A stretch of 19,464 nucleotides of DNA from CAZUMW01 sp964621615 (GTDB taxonomy: Bacteria > Desulfobacterota > WTBG01 > CAIYCZ01 > CAIRTM01). Within the stretch, counting starts at the first letter, position 1; each line of letters opens with the position of its first letter. Positions 6,195-14,757 of the stretch are shown piece by piece. The stretch covers positions 1-19,464 of the forward strand of contig CAZUMW010000063.1 of assembly GCA_964621615.1 (NCBI GenBank), read 5' to 3'. The notes beneath the pieces are model-generated. The model saw nothing but the letters and a program-made list of their open reading frames with translations. It had not been told where the DNA came from and made no database searches. A program made the position numbers and the translations under genes.

Positions 6195-7199
6195 ATGATT
6201 ATGCAGCCGGTCTCAGCAGCAGACAATACAGCAAAAAAATATTGTATTGCAAACGGTCTTTACAGTACCGATTTCGAGGCCGTGCGCCTCAGGTTTACAT
6301 TTGCCGCTCAGGATGATTTGATTATGCCCGTGCACCGTCATGCAGTGCTGCGAAAAACCCTTGCCTTTTCAATGAAACGAATTGCCTGTGTTTTTAAACG
6401 GCAGAGGTGTGAGGACTGTGCGCTTAAAAAAAGCTGTACCTATGCCTACCTGTTCGAAACACCCCAGCCTGAAGATCAGCCGGTGTGCAAAAACCATACG
6501 GCAGTACCGCAGCCGTTTGTCATGTACCCGGAAGATGATCAAAAACGCACTTATCGTGCTGAAGAAACCCTGTCGGTGATGCTTTCACTGTTCGGCAGTG
6601 CCGGGAAATATCTTCCGTATTTTCTGTATGCATTCGAACAATTGGGCAGGCGGGGAATCGGTAAGGGCCGCGGCAGGTTCTCGCTGCGGCAGGTTGCGGT
6701 GGCCGACAGCCAAACCGTGCTGTATGACGGCAGCGACAGTGTGAGCCCGGTTATGCCCCATATGGAGACATGGAAAGAGCTGTCTTCGGATGCGGCTTAC
6801 CGGATTAACCGGCGGTTGACGCTTCGTTTTATGACCCCGACACGTATCAAGCATAAAGGGGCTTTTGTTTCTGTTCCGGATTTTCCTGTACTCATAAAAG
6901 CTCTACAGCGGAGAATTTCAGATCTTTCCGTTTACCATTGCTCCCGCCCGTTTGAATGCGATGTGCGCACGCTTATGGACAAAGCAGGGCAGGTGCATGT
7001 GTTTCGGAAAAGTCTTGTATGGAAACGCTGGGGCTTTTCAGATAAAAACCGCTCGCGCATGAAGCTCGAAGGCTTTGTCGGTGAAATAATATTTGAGGGG
7101 GATCTTTCCCCCTTCGTGTCCCTTATTGTGCTCGGCACCCTGACCCATGTGGGCAAAGGTGCCTCGTTCGGTATGGGGAGGTATGAGATAGTAGATTGA
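6195..7199 (+). CDS. cas6: Cas6-family pre-crRNA endoribonuclease (first copy)
   Basis: This 334-aa RAMP-fold protein belongs to the Cas6 family (PF10040-type), which cuts the repeat part of pre-crRNA to make crRNA with an 8-nt 5' handle. Evidence: a Cys cluster C72-x2-C75-x5-C81 followed by AYLFETP, typical of this Cas6 branch; RRGIGKGRGRFSL in the middle; a FMTPTRIKHKG segment; and the C-terminal glycine-rich loop GTLTHVGKGASFGMGRYEI. It opens the cas operon, 39 nt ahead of cas10. A second, diverged Cas6 with the same Cys spacing lies at 14754-15689. Which copy processes this array is not evident. ATG codons at 6195 and 6201 are both possible starts and neither has a strong ribosome site. 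Confidence 0.85.
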   Translation: MIMQPVSAADNTAKKYCIANGLYSTDFEAVRLRFTFAAQDDLIMPVHRHAVLRKTLAFSMKRIACVFKRQRCEDCALKKSCTYAYLFETPQPEDQPVCKNHTAVPQPFVMYPEDDQKRTYRAEETLSVMLSLFGSAGKYLPYFLYAFEQLGRRGIGKGRGRFSLRQVAVADSQTVLYDGSDSVSPVMPHMETWKELSSDAAYRINRRLTLRFMTPTRIKHKGAFVSVPDFPVLIKALQRRISDLSVYHCSRPFECDVRTLMDKAGQVHVFRKSLVWKRWGFSDKNRSRMKLEGFVGEIIFEGDLSPFVSLIVLGTLTHVGKGASFGMGRYEIVD

Positions 7200-7238
7200 G
7201 AGATTGTGTTTGAACAATAATCCAGTCCGGGGGAAGTT

Positions 7239-9848
7239 ATGGATGATACTGTTTATAAAATAGCACTTGCAGGTTTACTGCACGATATCGGAAAGTTTGC
7301 CGAGCGCGGCAATATGAAAGTCAGCGCAGATTATCTCAATGATAACGCCGATCTTTATCAGCCGTATTACAACAACCGCCATACGCATCGGCACGCTGTT
7401 TATACAGCTGCATTTATTGAATTTATTCAGGATTTGCTTCCAAAAGAATTCAATATGGCCCAGTGGGGTCTTGAGGATTCGTTTGTAAATCTTACCGCCG
7501 GTCACCATCGGCCCGAAACGCGTTTGCAGTGGATTATTGCAATGGCCGACCGGATAAGCAGCGGCTTTGACCGCTCGGAATTTGATGAATACAACAAAGG
7601 TATCAATGTAAAGGATTACAAGAAAACGCGCTTGCTTACATTGTTTGAAAATATCGCACCGGATGGTAATTTTGCAAAAGAGAGTCTTGATCAGTTTGAT
7701 TATCGCTACCCTCTAAAAGAGCTGTCGCCGGAACATATATTCCCGGTCCGTCATTCTGAAGACTCTGCGCCCGGCGATGAGGGGGCTTCTGATGAATACA
7801 GTGAACATTTTGAAAATTTCATATCCGCCCTGAAGCAGCTTACCCACCGTAATCATGTGCCACTGTGGTTTGATCATTTTGACAGCCTTTTTATGATATA
7901 TGCATCGCATATACCGGCAGCCACCGTTGGCAGGGTGATTCCGGATGTTTCTCTATATGATCACTCTCGAACTACGGCTGCACTGGCAGCTGCGCTGTAT
8001 CTTTATCATCGGGAAGACAGCACATTCACCATGAGTGACGTGCAAGACCGAACGGAAAAAAAGCTGCTTCTTGTAACAGGCGATTTTTATGGTATTCAGG
8101 ATTTTATTTTTGCATCAGGAGGAGAAACAAACAGAGCCTCTGCAAAACTGCTGCGCGGCAGATCATTTGCCGTATCGCTGCTGTCGGAACTTGCAGGAGA
8201 CTATATCTGCCGCGAAACAGGGTTGCCTTCATCATCGATTGTATTAAATGCGGCAGGTAAATTTACCCTTATTGCACCGAATACAAAACAGACTTTGTCC
8301 AAAATATCTGCAGCAGAAAAACATATTAATGAATGGCTCATGAAACACTTTTACGGTGAAACAGCAATGGGAGTTTCTTTTGTAGAAGCATCGGGAGATG
8401 ATTTTGTCTCTGAAACCTTCGGGCATTTGTGGGAAAGGCTATCCGGCCAGATAGAAAAAAGAAAATTCTCAAAAGTGGATCTGGATACATACGGCGGGGC
8501 AGTTGAGGAGTATCTTGGCAATTTTAACAACGAATTGACGGAAAACCTTTGCCCGTTTTGCGGAAAACGTCCATCAGATGCTACCGCAGAGGGTGATGAG
8601 CTGTTGGGCGATACATCGTCAGCATGCAGAATATGCCGTGATCATATTTATATCGGAACACATCTGGTAAAAGCACAGCGATTTGCGATAACTACGCCGG
8701 ATGCCCAACTGTATGGCGGAGGTCTGCTTGAGCCTGTGTTCGGCAGATATCAGGTTTCTTTTGATGTTACAGGAGAGCTTTCCTCCCTTGCCGCAGACGG
8801 ATCTCTGCTTAAGTATTGGGATATCGGGATTAGTGAAAGCGGATCCATCACCAAAGATATCACTGCAAAATTTGTAAACGGATATGTTCCATCCTATTCG
8901 GAAGAAGACAGAACAGAAGAAGCCGTCGACAGATTTCTCTACGGGGCAAAGTCCGATAAGAAAAAAAATAAACTGTTTGATTTTTTGACGTCAAATAAAG
9001 ATCAGCCGAAAACATTCAGCCATCTTTCAAAAATGTCCTTAAACAAAAAAGATGATGGAACGTTCAGCGGTGTTGAGGCGCTTGGCGTTCTCAAGGCTGA
9101 TGTCGATCATCTCGGCCTTGTGTTCGCGTGCGGTTTGAAACATCCGACACTTTCACGTATAGCCACACTCAGCCGTCAGCTGAACCATTATTTTACAGTT
9201 TATGTGCCGTTTTATCTGAAAACGACACCGTTGTTTTCAGATGTGTATACCGTTTTTGCCGGGGGTGATGACCTTTTCCTTATCGGGCCATGGAACCGTA
9301 TTATCGATTTAGCAGACCATATACATCAATCTTTCAAAGAATTTGTATGCTTTAACAGTGCTATTACGCTATCTGCCGGGATAAGTGTAAACCGGCCTGC
9401 AGAACCTGTCTCTGCACTTAATGAACGGGCGGAAACCGCCCTGAAAAAAGCAAAAAACAATAATAGAAATTCAATTACCCTTTTTGGTGAATCAGTAAGC
9501 TGGGATGATTTTACCGAACTGCAGGAATTGGTCGGAGAAATACAGTCATGGATTGATAAGGATTTTATCGGGAAAAGTATGCTGTACAAGCTGAACAGCT
9601 TTATCGACATGGCAAAAAAAGAGCAGCAGCTTTTAGAAGAGCAGAAACAAGTTTTACTGGAGGATTGGTCATGCCTTCGATGGAAGGCTCAGTTTAAATA
9701 TAACCTGGCGCGCAATGTGGGCAGAAATTTAAAGGGGGATGAAAAAGCGGCAGCCGTTTCACAGGTTGAGCAGGCAGGGGGGTGGCTTATGAAACACCGC
9801 GGGGCTTTGCGTATACCCCTCTGGAATATTCTATATAACCACAGGTAA
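7239..9848 (+). CDS. cas10: Cas10/Csm1, large subunit of the type III-A complex
   Basis: This 869-aa protein is the signature subunit of type III-A. An N-terminal HD nuclease domain contains LLHDIGKFAERG (His15-Asp16), then TAGHHRPET and MADRIS, so the H-D...H...D set is present and ssDNase activity is likely. The first Palm/cyclase part begins near TGDFYGIQDFIFASGG. A zinc-binding insert has four cysteines (438, 441, 463, 466). The second Palm domain carries the cyclase motif FAGGDDLFLIGP (GGDD at 675-678), needed to make cyclic oligoadenylate from ATP. A helical C-terminal domain ends the protein. Length is slightly above the usual 750-850 aa. A GGGGGAAG sequence precedes the ATG. Both catalytic centres look intact, so both target-activated DNA cutting and second-messenger signalling are expected. 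Confidence 0.95.
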   Translation: MDDTVYKIALAGLLHDIGKFAERGNMKVSADYLNDNADLYQPYYNNRHTHRHAVYTAAFIEFIQDLLPKEFNMAQWGLEDSFVNLTAGHHRPETRLQWIIAMADRISSGFDRSEFDEYNKGINVKDYKKTRLLTLFENIAPDGNFAKESLDQFDYRYPLKELSPEHIFPVRHSEDSAPGDEGASDEYSEHFENFISALKQLTHRNHVPLWFDHFDSLFMIYASHIPAATVGRVIPDVSLYDHSRTTAALAAALYLYHREDSTFTMSDVQDRTEKKLLLVTGDFYGIQDFIFASGGETNRASAKLLRGRSFAVSLLSELAGDYICRETGLPSSSIVLNAAGKFTLIAPNTKQTLSKISAAEKHINEWLMKHFYGETAMGVSFVEASGDDFVSETFGHLWERLSGQIEKRKFSKVDLDTYGGAVEEYLGNFNNELTENLCPFCGKRPSDATAEGDELLGDTSSACRICRDHIYIGTHLVKAQRFAITTPDAQLYGGGLLEPVFGRYQVSFDVTGELSSLAADGSLLKYWDIGISESGSITKDITAKFVNGYVPSYSEEDRTEEAVDRFLYGAKSDKKKNKLFDFLTSNKDQPKTFSHLSKMSLNKKDDGTFSGVEALGVLKADVDHLGLVFACGLKHPTLSRIATLSRQLNHYFTVYVPFYLKTTPLFSDVYTVFAGGDDLFLIGPWNRIIDLADHIHQSFKEFVCFNSAITLSAGISVNRPAEPVSALNERAETALKKAKNNNRNSITLFGESVSWDDFTELQELVGEIQSWIDKDFIGKSMLYKLNSFIDMAKKEQQLLEEQKQVLLEDWSCLRWKAQFKYNLARNVGRNLKGDEKAAAVSQVEQAGGWLMKHRGALRIPLWNILYNHR

Positions 9849-9883
9849 ACAAATTCTAATTACATAACGGGAGGTTCCATATC

Positions 9884-10303
9884 ATGGAAATAGCATTTTG
9901 GCAGGACAAAAACATGAAACATATCAGGCCCGATCTTTTTTCGGATCAGGCTGAAAAAATTGCGAAGCATATATTCAGTGAAAAAAGCGAGAAGCTAAAC
10001 AAACCGACGCAGATACGAAAGTTCTTTGACGAGGTGATTCGCTTCGATGCTGTGATGAGAACAGAATCGTCATCTTTTGAAAGCATCCTTCCGTATCTGA
10101 AAATGCTTAATGCGAAGGCTTCTTATGCAGCAGGTAGAGGGCTCGTGTCTGAGGGATTTAGAGATTTTATCACCAGTTCATTAAAGGAAGTAAACGACCG
10201 GGATGATTTTGAAGCGTTTTCCAAATTGTTTGAATCGGTCATCGGGTATTATAAGTATCTTTTTGAAACAGATAAATCAAAGTCTAAAGGAGGCAGAAAA
10301 TGA
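9884..10303 (+). CDS. csm2: Csm2, small subunit
   Basis: This 139-aa helical protein lies between cas10 and csm3, the standard place of csm2. In the complex Csm2 forms the inner filament along the crRNA-target duplex. The sequence shows the usual Lys-rich segments and helices (TQIRKFFDEVIRFDAVM, LPYLKMLNAKASYAAGRG, FRDFITSSL) and the FEAFSKLFESVIGYYKY tail typical of Csm2. GGGAGG 9 nt upstream supports the start. The stop overlaps the csm3 start (ATGA). Confidence 0.88.
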   Translation: MEIAFWQDKNMKHIRPDLFSDQAEKIAKHIFSEKSEKLNKPTQIRKFFDEVIRFDAVMRTESSSFESILPYLKMLNAKASYAAGRGLVSEGFRDFITSSLKEVNDRDDFEAFSKLFESVIGYYKYLFETDKSKSKGGRK

Positions 10304-11013
10304 GACTGACCGAAATAAAAAAACTGGAGGGAACGATAACCCTGCTAAGCGGTCTGCACATCGGATCGGGCAACATGGAAATGCATATCGGCGGTACCGA
10401 CAGTCCGGTGATAAAGCATCCCCATACCCTTGAGCCGTATATACCGGGCTCCTCATTGAAAGGAAAGGTTAGATCTCTGCTTGAGATGGAAAGCGGTCTC
10501 ATGGTTCATACGGGCGGGAATGTTGTCTCCGGAAAAACCCTGCAGGAAGATGCCGTGCAGAGCGACCCGGCTTTGAAAGGAACATGCGAGGCGATTCTGA
10601 AAATATTCGGCTCAAGCGGTGCCGACACCGATGAGTCGGGAATCGGGCCGACCCGTGTATCATTTTCAGATTGTTATTTGAACGAAAGCTGGAAACAGCG
10701 TGCAAAAGATAACCGCTGGCTGCTTACAGAAGAAAAATCGGAAAATGTCATCAACAGAATCAAGGGAACGGCAGATAATCCGCGCTTTATCGAACGGGTT
10801 CCCGAGGGTACGCAGTTTGATATGATGATTACCTACAAGGTCCTTGAGCAGTCAGATGATGAGTTGTTTGAAAGCGTGTTTTTGAAAGGTCTGAAAATGC
10901 TTGAAATGGATACACTCGGCGGAAGCGGCAGCAGGGGGTACGGCCGGATTGCGTTTTGCTTTTCAGATCAAACCTTAGATGAAAAATTTAAATCCCTTAC
11001 GGTATTTAAATAA
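10300..11013 (+). CDS. csm3: Csm3, backbone Cas7-type RNase subunit
   Basis: This 237-aa RAMP protein forms the repeated backbone of the Csm complex and cuts bound target RNA every 6 nt. The Cas7 signature is clear: LLSGLHIGSGN, then HIGGTDSPVIKHP with the catalytic Asp34, then YIPGSSLKGKVRSLLE, the crRNA-binding glycine-rich loop. The C-terminal GGSGSRGYGRIAF motif is also typical. The conserved Asp means RNA slicing should be active. The start is supported by AAAGGAGG just upstream and overlaps the csm2 stop. The next gene follows after 14 nt. Confidence 0.95.
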   Translation: MRLTEIKKLEGTITLLSGLHIGSGNMEMHIGGTDSPVIKHPHTLEPYIPGSSLKGKVRSLLEMESGLMVHTGGNVVSGKTLQEDAVQSDPALKGTCEAILKIFGSSGADTDESGIGPTRVSFSDCYLNESWKQRAKDNRWLLTEEKSENVINRIKGTADNPRFIERVPEGTQFDMMITYKVLEQSDDELFESVFLKGLKMLEMDTLGGSGSRGYGRIAFCFSDQTLDEKFKSLTVFK

Positions 11014-11027
11014 ACAGGAGGCAGGAT

Positions 11028-12065
11028 TTGAAGGTATATGAACTCTATATAAAGCCCCGTTCCGGATGTGGAACCCCGCTGAAAGGAGATACGATTTTCG
11101 GTCAGTTTTGCTGGCAGCTCCTTTACGATGAGCGCCTTGCTGCTGTTCCATTCTCAGATCTTGTAGCGCAATATGCTGAGAGGCCGTTTGTCGTGTTTTC
11201 TAGTGCGTATCCGGCCATACGGGCCGGCGATTCGAGCCGGTATGCCTTTCGCAAACCGGCTTTGCCCTATCAGGAATTTTTCGATGACGGTGAAGATAAA
11301 CGAAGCCTTATAAAAAACAGGAAATTGTTCAGAAAAAAAAGGTGGATGCTGGTGGAAAAAAACCAGCGGATTGAATCATTCCGGGAGCTTGAATATATGG
11401 ACGACCGGTCACTGATGCAGAAAGCATTTAAAGGGGCAGTTGATATATACAGACAACACATTTTGTCTGATGAGGAACCTTCCTTAGCGGCCTCATTTCC
11501 TCAGCCGCACAATACTGTTTCACGGATGACCGGAACGACCGGGGAGGGGCCGTTTTCCCCGTATATGATCGAGCAAACGGTTTTTCATCCCGCAATAGAG
11601 CTTGTTTTGTTTGTGGGTGTTGAGGAAGAAATGATCAGTATTGACGGGATATGCAGGGGTCTGCAGAGAATCGGGGATACCGGTTTCGGCAAAGATGCCT
11701 CAACCGGTCTTGGAAGGTTTTCGGTTGGTGATGTCCATGAAGCAGATCTTTCCGGATTCGGCCCCGAAAGTCCCACTGCCTGTTACACGCTTGGGCCGTG
11801 TGTGCCTGAAAAAAACGGGTTTGAAAAAATGAACTTTGTGCCGTTTACCCGTTTTGGAAGGCATGGTGACAGGCTCGCAAAAGCCGTCAATCCTTTCAAA
11901 AACCCGGTTATCATGGCCGATGAAGCTGGTGTGTTTACACCAAAGGAAAAAGATGTATTCAAAACCCCCTACATAGGCCGGGCTGTTTTAAACGTATCAA
12001 AAGCTGAACCTAAAACGGTCACTCAGGGCTATAGCCTGTATCTGCCCGTTACGGTGGAGGAGTAG
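11028..12065 (+). CDS. csm4: Csm4, Cas5-like crRNA 5'-handle-binding subunit (TTG start)
   Basis: This 345-aa RAMP protein binds the crRNA 5' handle and contacts Cas10. Typical features are the N-terminal YELYIKPRSGCGTPLKGDTIFGQFCW, with the G-rich fold entry, and the RIGDTGFGKDASTGLGRFSV glycine-rich loop. The C-terminal KPFKTPYIG-like segment (here VFKTPYIGRAVLN) is also seen. The start is a TTG at 11028, chosen because AGGAGG sits 6 nt upstream and no in-frame ATG lies near. It is followed by csm5 after 3 nt, so the two are co-translated. Confidence 0.9.
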   Translation: MKVYELYIKPRSGCGTPLKGDTIFGQFCWQLLYDERLAAVPFSDLVAQYAERPFVVFSSAYPAIRAGDSSRYAFRKPALPYQEFFDDGEDKRSLIKNRKLFRKKRWMLVEKNQRIESFRELEYMDDRSLMQKAFKGAVDIYRQHILSDEEPSLAASFPQPHNTVSRMTGTTGEGPFSPYMIEQTVFHPAIELVLFVGVEEEMISIDGICRGLQRIGDTGFGKDASTGLGRFSVGDVHEADLSGFGPESPTACYTLGPCVPEKNGFEKMNFVPFTRFGRHGDRLAKAVNPFKNPVIMADEAGVFTPKEKDVFKTPYIGRAVLNVSKAEPKTVTQGYSLYLPVTVEE

Positions 12066-12068
12066 CAT

Positions 12069-13496
12069 ATGCAAAAACCGTTATATGTAAAGCTTCATGT
12101 TATATCACCTGTCCACATAGGCTGTGACGATGTGTATGAACCTACCGGGTTTGCTGTCGATACTGCCAAACGAAAACTGGTTGTGTTCGACCCCTTTGAA
12201 TTCATTAAAAATCTTTCATCCAAAGACCGGGGCGTGTTAAGCTCTATTTGCATGGAAGGCACCGTTTCATCGATTATAAAGCTCTATAAATTTATCGCGA
12301 GCCGCAGCGTGCAGGGACGGGAGGTCCCTGTTGCCGAAGATTTGTTGTCCCACTACGGCACAGTAAAAGCACTGCCCACACATAACGAGCGAAAACTGAA
12401 ACAGGAACTCAACCGGTTTCAAATAAGCAGGACCGCCTATAACCCTTATGATGAGGGTGCGTATATCCCCGGCTCATCGCTCAAGGGTGCACTGAAAACT
12501 GCTTATTTAAGCAGGCTTGCCGGGGAGGAAGGGATAACAAACTGGCCTAAAAAAAAGGCGGGCATGCTTGAGGAAAAGTTGCTTAAAGGTAATTTTGCAA
12601 CCGACCCTTTCAGAATGGTAAAAGTGTCTGATCTGGTGCCGGCTGACAATGTTAAAACAAAAATAGTGTATGCGGTGAATAAAAAGAAAAAACTTTCAAA
12701 ATTTGACGCCCAAGGGCCGTATCAGGTCCTTGAAACCATTCAACCCGGGTCTGTTTTCAGCGGGTGTATCAACATTGAGATACCGGATAAGAAGGCGGAT
12801 ATAACAAATCCTGTAACTGACAAGCTATTGATAGATACCGCAAATGATTTTTATAGAAATGTAGTCAATAGCGAATCTTCCATGCTGAAGGCAATTCAGG
12901 TTGATGCATCAATACCCGCACGGATTAATGAACAATTTAAAGGCTGTTTTAAAAAACGAACAGCGGTGCTTGTCCGAATCGGCAGGCACTCGGGAGCGGA
13001 ATCGGTTACCATTGAAGGAAATCGGAAAATACAAGTTAAGACCGGTAAGAATATATACATAGATAGTGACCACGCTACCACTGTCTGGCTTGCTTCTGAA
13101 AACAGAAAGCCGAAAACAAACATAGGCCTTGAGCCTTTCGGGTGGGCGGTACTGGAAATAACAGACACTCCGGCAGTCAGCAAACGGTGGGAAGATGATC
13201 GGGAACAGAAGGTCGAATCGGTTTCGGTGACGGACCGTGAAGATTTGCAGGCTGAGCAGAAAAAAGTCGACTCTGATTTTGAGGACCCGGCCCAGGTCCT
13301 CAAACAGCGCATCGATGCGTTGAGTTTTGATAAAATAGCCGGAATGGCAGCATCTCTTGTTGCCGATATCGAAACGATGGAACCGGTCGAGAAGCGTCCT
13401 GAAATTGCACGGCATTTTATGGAAAAGATAGGTAAAGACAAAAAGAAATTCAAAAAGAAAGAATGGTTTGCCAAATTGACGTACATGCAGGAGTAA
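12069..13496 (+). CDS. csm5: Csm5, Cas7-like 3'-end subunit with C-terminal extension
   Basis: This 475-aa protein caps the 3' end of the crRNA filament in type III-A. HVISPVHIGCDDVYEPTGF at the N-terminus and YIPGSSLKGALKTAYLSRL are the RAMP/Csm5 hallmarks. GLEPFGWAVLEI lies near the end of the core. The last 100 or so residues are helical and charged (rich in Lys, Glu and Asp, ending KDKKKFKKKEWFAKLTY) and extend past the usual Csm5 core. GGAGG 8 nt before the ATG fixes the start. The extension might recruit a 3'-trimming nuclease, as Csm5 is known to do for host nucleases; that is inference. Confidence 0.9.
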   Translation: MQKPLYVKLHVISPVHIGCDDVYEPTGFAVDTAKRKLVVFDPFEFIKNLSSKDRGVLSSICMEGTVSSIIKLYKFIASRSVQGREVPVAEDLLSHYGTVKALPTHNERKLKQELNRFQISRTAYNPYDEGAYIPGSSLKGALKTAYLSRLAGEEGITNWPKKKAGMLEEKLLKGNFATDPFRMVKVSDLVPADNVKTKIVYAVNKKKKLSKFDAQGPYQVLETIQPGSVFSGCINIEIPDKKADITNPVTDKLLIDTANDFYRNVVNSESSMLKAIQVDASIPARINEQFKGCFKKRTAVLVRIGRHSGAESVTIEGNRKIQVKTGKNIYIDSDHATTVWLASENRKPKTNIGLEPFGWAVLEITDTPAVSKRWEDDREQKVESVSVTDREDLQAEQKKVDSDFEDPAQVLKQRIDALSFDKIAGMAASLVADIETMEPVEKRPEIARHFMEKIGKDKKKFKKKEWFAKLTYMQE

Positions 13497-13527
13497 AAAG
13501 CGAACAGGGGCTTTTGAGGTGAATTGT

Positions 13528-14757
13528 ATGATCAAGGCAATGATTGTAAGTGTCGGCGGAACCGTTGAGCCGATAATTAAGTCGGTGTGTAAATATAAAC
13601 CGGAATTCGTGTCGTTTTATGCTTCGCAGGACACAATTTTGAAAGCGTCTGACATACTTGCTGTTACGGCAGAAGAGGGTGTCCATTTTGAAGATAAAAA
13701 AACCATAGTCGATGATCCGAACGATCTTCTTCTGTGCTTTGAAATGGCAGAGAACGCTGTAAACCACATTAAAGAAAAGCAGTATAAAGGTGATGAAGTG
13801 ATAGCCGACTATACAGGCGGAACAAAAAATATGTCGGTAGCTCTGTCTCTTGCTGCGGTAAGACACGGCTTTGCTTTTTCATATGTGGGAGGATCTGCCA
13901 GAACAAAAGATGGGGTGGGGGTTGTCATCGATGGTACGGAACAAATAAAACAAAGCATAAACCCATGGGATTTTCTAGCCGTAGAGGAGCGGGATAAGAT
14001 TGCCCTGCTTTTTAATCAATATCAGTTCAAAGCGGCAAAAGATCTTGTTGATTCCCTGCTTGCAAAGAACATAACCGGAAAATCTATTTTTAAAAAAATA
14101 GGGTTTGCAATAGAAGCGTATAATTTATGGGACCTGTTTCAGCATAACAATGCTCTTGATAAGTTTAAGCGTGCACAGCTTGATGAGCTCATAGAGGAAG
14201 CCAACACTGCCGTCAGGGATTTTGCACGGGAGACAAAAAGGCTTCAGCCGTTTCTGCAGACCCTTGCAAATGATAAAGGGAAAGCCTCTGCAGGCTTTAT
14301 TCATGATATGTATGCGAACGCTCTGAGAAGATTTTACGAAGGGAAAATAGACGATGCGGTATTGAGGCTCTACCGTGTTGTTGAAATGTCGGCCCAGGAA
14401 CGGCTTCGAAATGTTTATAATATTAATGCATCAGATCTCAAAGCATATCAGGTGCCCCATGATTTGCGGAACCGTTTTGTGAAAAATCACACTGACACCA
14501 GAGACGGAAAAATTAAAATCCCTCTGAGCTCTTCATTTGAACTGCTCAGGATCATGGGCGATGAGCGCGGCAGAATATATGAAAAACAAAAAGACGGATT
14601 TTTGAATGTTCAAAGTGCCCGGAATAATTCATATCTTGCCCATGGATTTGATTGCTCGAAAGAGAATACATTTAACAACCTGAATGATTTTATAAAAAAG
14701 TTGCATTTGTTCGACAAAGACAAACCTCCGTGCTTCCCGAAATTACGGTTCAGATGA
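13528..14757 (+). CDS. csm6: CARF-HEPN ribonuclease of the Csm6 type (TIGR02710-like)
   Basis: This 409-aa protein is a cyclic-oligoadenylate-activated ancillary RNase. The N-terminal CARF domain (about residues 1-150) starts MIKAMIVSVGGTVEPIIKS and contains the ligand-site motif YTGGTKNMSVAL, then YVGGSARTKDGVG. The C-terminal half is helical and ends in a HEPN domain with ARNNSYLAHG (Arg365 to His372, R-x6-H), the metal-independent RNase motif. GAGGTGA just before ATG 13528 supports this start over a GTG at 13519. Its stop overlaps the start of the second cas6. The expected role is indiscriminate RNA cleavage once Cas10 makes its messenger. I cannot tell the ring size of the activator (cA4 or cA6) from sequence. 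Confidence 0.87.
   Translation: MIKAMIVSVGGTVEPIIKSVCKYKPEFVSFYASQDTILKASDILAVTAEEGVHFEDKKTIVDDPNDLLLCFEMAENAVNHIKEKQYKGDEVIADYTGGTKNMSVALSLAAVRHGFAFSYVGGSARTKDGVGVVIDGTEQIKQSINPWDFLAVEERDKIALLFNQYQFKAAKDLVDSLLAKNITGKSIFKKIGFAIEAYNLWDLFQHNNALDKFKRAQLDELIEEANTAVRDFARETKRLQPFLQTLANDKGKASAGFIHDMYANALRRFYEGKIDDAVLRLYRVVEMSAQERLRNVYNINASDLKAYQVPHDLRNRFVKNHTDTRDGKIKIPLSSSFELLRIMGDERGRIYEKQKDGFLNVQSARNNSYLAHGFDCSKENTFNNLNDFIKKLHLFDKDKPPCFPKLRFR

Noticed and set aside
12896..13535. Long minus-strand ORFs of about 200 aa opposite csm5
   Set aside because: They are shadows of the strongly supported csm5 frame, with no ribosome site and no recognisable domain.
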